From NCBI GenBank assembly GCA_965658225.1, contig CBFHRK010000009.1, forward strand, positions 1-43,604: DNA of 43,604 nt, given 5' to 3'. The DNA comes from ECT2AJA-044 sp965658225. Lineage in GTDB: Bacteria > Bacteroidota > Bacteroidia > Flavobacteriales > ECT2AJA-044. Below are positions 38,784 through 43,604 of this stretch, in pieces (the stretch's first letter is position 1; each line of letters opens with the position of its first letter). The translations under genes were made by a program, and so were the position numbers. Under the pieces are notes generated by a model. It did no database searches. It saw nothing but the letters and a program-made list of their open reading frames with translations, and was not told where the DNA came from.

Positions 38784-41700
38784 TTAAAACCGAACACTAA
38801 ATCCACCCATGAACGTTCTCGCCTGCGGATAAAATCCGTAGTCAACACCAGAATTCAACGGCCCTCCGTTTGATCCAATATCCGGATCGAACCCTTGGTA
38901 TCCAGTAATGGTCAACAGGTTGTTCGCACTAACATAAATTCTGAAGTAACTCGCTTGTATTTGACTTAACCAAGCCGAAGGGAATGTGTAACCGAGTTGA
39001 ATATTCCGCAAGCGAAGAAAGGAGCCGTCTTCAACAAAGAAATCTGAGAATTCTGTATTTCTGGTCGACCCGGTAGTCACTTTAGGAATTTCGTCCGAAG
39101 TAAAAGGACCCGTCCAGCGGTCGATGTAGTAATCGAGCTGATTCGCATAGGGCTGCTGACGTTCGTAGTTTCTGATGATTTCATGACCAATGGCCGCATA
39201 GAAGTTCATTCCTAAATCAAATCCTTTGAAACGAGCGTTTAAGTTCAATCCAAAAGTGAAATCGGGAATGGGTGAACCAATTTGAACACGATCGCTGTCG
39301 TCACCAAAGCTTATCACACCGTCGCCATTTTGATCCACAAAACGCAAATCACCTGGGGTTGCCCCTGGTTGTTCTACACCTGAAGCATCAATTTCAGCTT
39401 GTGTTTGGTAAATACCGTCTGTTTGAAGACCGATAAAATAACCAATAGGGAAACCTTCTTCAAAGCGAGTTGCCACATTACCACCGACGCCAAAATTGGC
39501 TCCTGGAATAAAGTCAACTCCGTCGGGTACGGCTTTTACAATGTTTTTCAAATACGCCCCATTCAAGTTCACAGAGAAAATGAAATTGTTGAGTGGTTTG
39601 GTCGTATATCCTAATTCGAGTTCAACTCCCGAGTTTTGCACGTCTCCAGCATTTACGAAAGGCGGGAAACCTCCAGCCCCACTAGTTCCCAATAAACCGG
39701 ATACTTGAGGCTGAAAAAGTAAATCGTTCGTGCGCTTCACAAAGTAGTTCGCGGTCGCGGTAAAGTTTTCGAACAGATTCATATCTATTCCTACGTTAAA
39801 CTGGCGCGTAGTTTCCCATTTTAAGTCTGGATTCGCCGCTCTACCAATGGCAACCCCTTGAAGTATGACGTCGTTGAAAACATAGGTACCTTCTCCGTTT
39901 AAGAGTGCTCGATAAGCAAAATTGGGAATTTGATCGTTTCCGGAAACCCCATAACTCATCCGAAGTTTGGCAAAATCAATGACCTCACTGTTCCAAAAAT
40001 CTTCTTCGGAAAATATCCAGGCACCTGAGATAGATGGGAAGATACCCCATCGGTTGTTTTCTCCAAATCGCGAAGATCCGTCTCTACGCAAAATACCGGA
40101 AAGCAAGTATTTGTCGTCTAAGTTGTATTCCACGCGCAAGAAAGCGGATAATAAGCGCTCTTCGAATTGGAAAGAACCTGCGTTGTTTAAAAACCCTCCT
40201 GGCGCTTGGTTCGCTGAAATGTCAGCAAACTCAACGGAGTTATTGGGAATATTGAATGCTGTTGCATTAAGTCCTTCGCCTTGACGGTTAAATACAGAAG
40301 CTCCCAAAGTAGCTCGAATACTGTTTCTTTCATCGAATCGATGACTGTAGTTCAAGAAACTTTCAAAGGTTACATCTACGTAGGTATCGCGTCTTTCATA
40401 AACACTTGCTCCGCGTTCGATGAAAACACTGTCGGCAATCTCAACTAAGGTCGGATCCAGATCTTCGTTCAACGCTGTATTCTGTGCTTTCCCAGGTCCG
40501 TACCAAACAAGCGGCGAAAAGATTTTTTCATCGACACTGGCATAATTGTAGCTAAAACGATTCGTCCAAGTTAATTCGTCCGAAAAACTGTATTCAAGTT
40601 CCTCTTTTCCAACAAATTTATTTACCCACGTTCTGTTGTACGAATTCTCCATTTGGGCGAGTGGATTAATAATATCACTCACAAGGTCTAAATAGCTATA
40701 TTTTCCATCGTCCTGAAGTAAAGGCTCTGTTGGATAGGCATTAATGGTGTTGTACAGAACAGAACCAATGCCATTCTCGGGAAGTGTACTACGCTCCTCA
40801 TGAGTGAATAAGAACACATTTCTAAACTTCAATCTTGGCGATAATTGCAAGGTGAAGTTTACCCTTCCGTTGTAGCGCTCGAATTGTGCTTTGTCTCCAC
40901 CAACAATTCCTTCTTGCTCAAAGTAAGAACCACCTACGCTGTAGGTCGCCTTATCGGTTCCACCTGAAATACTGAGGTTGTAATTTTGAACCGGTGCGTT
41001 TTGAAAAACGGCATCTTGCCAATCTGTTCCTTCTCCGATTTGTGTATTCGGAAATGGCGGAGTCTGACCTCCATTGGCAAAGGCATTGTTTTTAATAACG
41101 GCATATTCAGAAGCATTCAGGAGTCCGAGTCGATTTGCGGTTTGTTGCATTCCATAGTATCCGCTAAACTCCACTTGCGGGGACTCGCTTTTTTTACCTT
41201 TTTTCGTTTCTATTATAATTACTCCATTCGCAGCACGAACGCCATAAATACCAGCGGTTCCGTCTTTAAGAACGTTGATGGAGGCGATATCGGCCGGATT
41301 CAAAGCATTAAGTCCTTCCGAATCGTAAACAATACCATCTACTAAAATGAGCGGATCATTATCTCCGAAGGTGCTCAAACCGCGAATACGAATAACAGAA
41401 GAACCCCCTGGAGAACCCGAACTAGTCGCAATATTTACACCGGCTACCGCACCTTGAAGAGCAGCGTCTAGTCGGGGCATATTTAGTTTCGTTACTTCTT
41501 CACCTTTCACCGTTGACGTTGCCCCGGTGAGCTCTTTCTTTTTGACTGATCCGTACCCAACCACTACAACTTGGTTAAGAACCTCAATGTCCTCAACTAA
41601 ATTGACGTTGATTAAGGTAGCGGCGCCAACGACTATGGTTTGTTCTTTATACCCTAAAAATGAAAATACTAAAGAATCTCCCGTGCTCGCGTCAAGCGAG

Positions 41701-41885
41701 TACATTCCATCAAAATCGGTTGCGGCTCCTCGAGTTGAACCTTTAACTACGACATTAACCCCGGGTAATTCCTCCCCGGTTTCGCTGTCAACCACCTTCC
41801 CGGATATCGTCTTTGATTGGGCGCTTAATTCAACAGTTCCAAATAAAAACAGCACAAGAAAGCACAGTAAGTAATTGTTTTTCAT
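38784..41885 (-). CDS. susC: SusC/RagA-family TonB-linked outer-membrane transporter
   Basis: The 1033-residue protein has a signal peptide (MKNNYLLCFLVLFLFGTVEL, then SAQ), a CarboxypepD_reg-like domain (SGKVVDSETGEELPGVNVVVKG), a plug domain (VVVGYGSVKKKELTGATSTV, IRGLSTFGDNDPLILVDG) and a long beta barrel ending in FMGGFSVRF. These are hallmarks of SusC. It imports oligosaccharides using TonB energy with SusD as lid. It heads the locus after a 177-base upstream region with two dyads. The neighbouring GH16 genes point to a glucan of the laminarin kind. Confidence 0.97.
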   Translation of the reverse strand: MKNNYLLCFLVLFLFGTVELSAQSKTISGKVVDSETGEELPGVNVVVKGSTRGAATDFDGMYSLDASTGDSLVFSFLGYKEQTIVVGAATLINVNLVEDIEVLNQVVVVGYGSVKKKELTGATSTVKGEEVTKLNMPRLDAALQGAVAGVNIATSSGSPGGSSVIRIRGLSTFGDNDPLILVDGIVYDSEGLNALNPADIASINVLKDGTAGIYGVRAANGVIIIETKKGKKSESPQVEFSGYYGMQQTANRLGLLNASEYAVIKNNAFANGGQTPPFPNTQIGEGTDWQDAVFQNAPVQNYNLSISGGTDKATYSVGGSYFEQEGIVGGDKAQFERYNGRVNFTLQLSPRLKFRNVFLFTHEERSTLPENGIGSVLYNTINAYPTEPLLQDDGKYSYLDLVSDIINPLAQMENSYNRTWVNKFVGKEELEYSFSDELTWTNRFSYNYASVDEKIFSPLVWYGPGKAQNTALNEDLDPTLVEIADSVFIERGASVYERRDTYVDVTFESFLNYSHRFDERNSIRATLGASVFNRQGEGLNATAFNIPNNSVEFADISANQAPGGFLNNAGSFQFEERLLSAFLRVEYNLDDKYLLSGILRRDGSSRFGENNRWGIFPSISGAWIFSEEDFWNSEVIDFAKLRMSYGVSGNDQIPNFAYRALLNGEGTYVFNDVILQGVAIGRAANPDLKWETTRQFNVGIDMNLFENFTATANYFVKRTNDLLFQPQVSGLLGTSGAGGFPPFVNAGDVQNSGVELELGYTTKPLNNFIFSVNLNGAYLKNIVKAVPDGVDFIPGANFGVGGNVATRFEEGFPIGYFIGLQTDGIYQTQAEIDASGVEQPGATPGDLRFVDQNGDGVISFGDDSDRVQIGSPIPDFTFGLNLNARFKGFDLGMNFYAAIGHEIIRNYERQQPYANQLDYYIDRWTGPFTSDEIPKVTTGSTRNTEFSDFFVEDGSFLRLRNIQLGYTFPSAWLSQIQASYFRIYVSANNLLTITGYQGFDPDIGSNGGPLNSGVDYGFYPQARTFMGGFSVRF

Positions 41886-41928
41886 AGGTTGGTTAGAAGT
41901 GTATAGGCCACGTTTAATTCAATTACGT

Positions 41929-41985
41929 CACTTTTAATTTTAAGTTAAATTTTAAGTGAAGATGACCAAAGTAATAACTTTTGGT
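41929..41985 (-). promoter_or_regulatory. Dyad-rich upstream region of susC
   Basis: Two dyads lie 44-100 bases upstream of the susC ATG: ACCAAA-nine bases-TTTGGT (41965-41985, perfect arms) and an AT-rich imperfect palindrome CACTT ... AAGTG (41929-41958), which also contains a repeated TTTTAAGT. They are candidate operator and promoter sites for the locus. I see no clear TAnnTTTG in the region. Confidence 0.35.
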
Positions 41986-42062
41986 GAATTATACCATAAG
42001 TTCCAAAGAAATTTAAAACGCTGACCCTCAGAAGCTCTTGATAAGTAGTTTTAAAAGAGTCT

Positions 42063-43604
42063 TCAGTACGCTTTAACAAAGCGAATGGGCCGCGCCTCAT
42101 GCTCCGGATCGCAAAGGAAATACGTACCCGCTTTTAAATGCGCAACGGAAAACGAGGTAATAGGCGCTTCAAGACGAAGTTTTTCGAGTACTTGACCGTT
42201 TATAGAGCAAATTAGGGCCTCACGGCCCGATTGGCCCTCCGGTATTGAAATGTTAACAAGGTCGCTGGTCGGATTCGGATATAAATTCCACGGAATTCCT
42301 CCTTCACTTTCATCGAGCCCAACTTCATTCGATTGATATACGCGAACGTAATCGATAACCATATCACTCTCGGTGAAGGCACTTGTAATGTTGCCATCTA
42401 TTGCGATATTGAGAAGAATGTACTGGTCGAGCGTAAATGGCCAGGTCGCAGGATCGAGCACTGTGGGCTCGTACGTGTAAAATACATTTCCATTCACGCT
42501 AAAATCGAGCCGATTAGGGTACCAATCTAAAGCGTAAACATTGAATTCATCGCTAACGCCGGGTATCGTTAAACCGCCCACATTTACTGTTCCACCGAAA
42601 GACGAGGGGGTATGCGTGGCGCTCGATATGTAATCTTGATTTACACCCCAATGCTCCATAATATCCATCTCGCCGCAGGCGGGCCAGGGTACAGAACCAA
42701 ATTGATTGTCGAAATAGCCACCAAGCTCGTCAATATTTTTTCCCAAGGTCCAAATGGCCGGCCACGTTCCCGGTCCAGTGGGTAACTTCGCTCGAACTTC
42801 TATACGCCCGTAAGTAAAAGCAAATTTTGAATTGAGCCTTGCCGAAGTATACTGTTTGGTTACTCCTTGATCGGTATACGATTCGTTTTTTGCGACAATA
42901 TGCAAATAGCCGCTATCAACGAAACTGTTTGATAGTTCATCGGTATAATGCTGCAATTCGCCGTTGAACCAACTCGATCCGTTCGGCAATTGGGTTTGAT
43001 GAAACCATTTCGAAGTGTCTATCATTCCAGTACCGTCAAACTCATCGGCCCAAACTAATTGATCGTAAACTATGGGGGGCAGATTTCCGGCAGTATCTAA
43101 AAGGCCATCGAAACTTACGTTGTCGATATACGCGATCACATGGTCACTGTTGTTTTCGCTGTTAATTTGAAAAAGTACCCGATTGAAATCGGTCCGATTC
43201 GTTGGCGCTTGTGAACTGGGATCAATATTCTGATAAGCGTCGTTCAGCCAATCAAAGGTGATTGTTTGCCATTGATCGAGGACAATGGGCTTTATGATTT
43301 CAGATTGGGTTGACCAGGGTTGACCCAGACTATTATCTTGGAGTTTTAAAGAAATCTGATTCGGCTGAGTCCCAGTAATACTGCTCGATGGTACATAAAC
43401 GTCCACCGAAAAGGTGTGCCCCGCAGTAAAAAGGAAGTTATCGGATACGTCGAATCGAACATTGGCCCAAGTGCCTCCGGCATCGTTGTATTGGAGGACG
43501 GTTGCAGAGGTATTAGGGCCATTTGCGAATGGATTTGCAAAAGAATGGTCCAAACTACAATCATCGGCAAACCAGGTATTGATATTGCCGTTTCCTTCGA
43601 AGTC
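42063..43604 (-). CDS. T9SS-secreted GH16 beta-glucanase with carbohydrate-binding module (5' end outside window)
   Basis: The frame is open to the window edge, giving 513 residues without the N-terminus. Residues 1-165 are a beta-sandwich binding module (DFEGNGNINTWFADD ... AYIDNVSFDG). The GH16 domain runs from about 180 (LVWADEFDGTG) to about 425, with nucleophile E312 and acid/base E317 in GEMDIME. The final 75 residues are a type IX secretion sorting domain (WNLYPNPTSDLVNISI ... LKAGTYFL), so it is released or anchored outside the cell. It is probably upstream in the same locus as susC, 177 bases before it. Confidence 0.93.
   Translation of the reverse strand, partial: DFEGNGNINTWFADDCSLDHSFANPFANGPNTSATVLQYNDAGGTWANVRFDVSDNFLFTAGHTFSVDVYVPSSSITGTQPNQISLKLQDNSLGQPWSTQSEIIKPIVLDQWQTITFDWLNDAYQNIDPSSQAPTNRTDFNRVLFQINSENNSDHVIAYIDNVSFDGLLDTAGNLPPIVYDQLVWADEFDGTGMIDTSKWFHQTQLPNGSSWFNGELQHYTDELSNSFVDSGYLHIVAKNESYTDQGVTKQYTSARLNSKFAFTYGRIEVRAKLPTGPGTWPAIWTLGKNIDELGGYFDNQFGSVPWPACGEMDIMEHWGVNQDYISSATHTPSSFGGTVNVGGLTIPGVSDEFNVYALDWYPNRLDFSVNGNVFYTYEPTVLDPATWPFTLDQYILLNIAIDGNITSAFTESDMVIDYVRVYQSNEVGLDESEGGIPWNLYPNPTSDLVNISIPEGQSGREALICSINGQVLEKLRLEAPITSFSVAHLKAGTYFLCDPEHEARPIRFVKAY

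Noticed and set aside
1..43604. CRISPR arrays, IS elements, tRNA genes, phage genes
   Set aside because: Looked for repeated spacers, transposase motifs, cloverleaf-like segments and integrase or structural phage proteins; none seen.

Overview
The window looks like a marine Bacteroidetes genome, most likely order Flavobacteriales and possibly a Cryomorphaceae/Schleiferiaceae-type lineage; the family placement is only an impression. The basis is a SusC/SusD pair, a type IX secretion C-terminal domain, a DUF5686 outer-membrane protein, an L13 that starts like flavobacterial L13, and several promoters with the Bacteroidetes -7 element TAnnTTTG. A run of 98 N inside one gene shows it is a scaffolded draft assembly. 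Nothing suggests a plasmid, phage, IS element, CRISPR array or tRNA. No gene-free stretch exceeds about 180 bases.

Region 1 (1-12000) is almost all on the minus strand. It holds the tail of a peptidase E gene, a small secreted protein with an apparent frameshift, the 2-oxoglutarate dehydrogenase pair odhA-odhB, a tightly coupled rfbA / polyprenyl synthase / hypothetical trio, an RND (MMPL-type) exporter and a DUF5686 protein. Region 2 (12000-17400) is the translation block rplM-rpsI-rpsB-tsf // pyrH-frr, split by an intrinsic terminator, with kbl upstream.

Region 3 (17400-27900) has an AsmA-like protein and a minus-strand group reading speA-speB-deoxyhypusine synthase homologue-small acidic protein-M20 homologue. 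The M20 homologue has lost nearly all its metal and catalytic residues. Next come a divergent secreted S9 peptidase containing the assembly gap and a DEAD-box RNA helicase preceded by a 15-bp perfect inverted repeat. Region 4 (27900-34750) has two small unknown genes, an arsR-arsC-acr3 arsenic operon with a palindromic operator, a beta-barrel protein, a DUF4136 lipoprotein, an MsbA-like ABC exporter, an ABM monooxygenase, methylmalonyl-CoA epimerase and a small lipoprotein.

Region 5 (34750-43604) is a polysaccharide utilisation locus on the minus strand: a T9SS-secreted GH16 enzyme (cut by the window edge), SusC, SusD, a PKD/carbohydrate-binding lipoprotein and a lipoprotein GH16 enzyme. GH16 chemistry together with SusCD suggests a beta-1,3-glucan such as laminarin. 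A plausible division of labour is that the T9SS enzyme cuts polymer outside the cell, the PKD lipoprotein and SusD capture fragments, SusC imports them, and the lipoprotein GH16 trims at the surface.

The most noteworthy points are the putative dead M20 enzyme beside the polyamine genes, the bacterial deoxyhypusine synthase homologue that keeps the active-site lysine but differs near the substrate histidine, and the long palindrome at the helicase promoter/leader. All family assignments are by eye from motifs; no database search was run.
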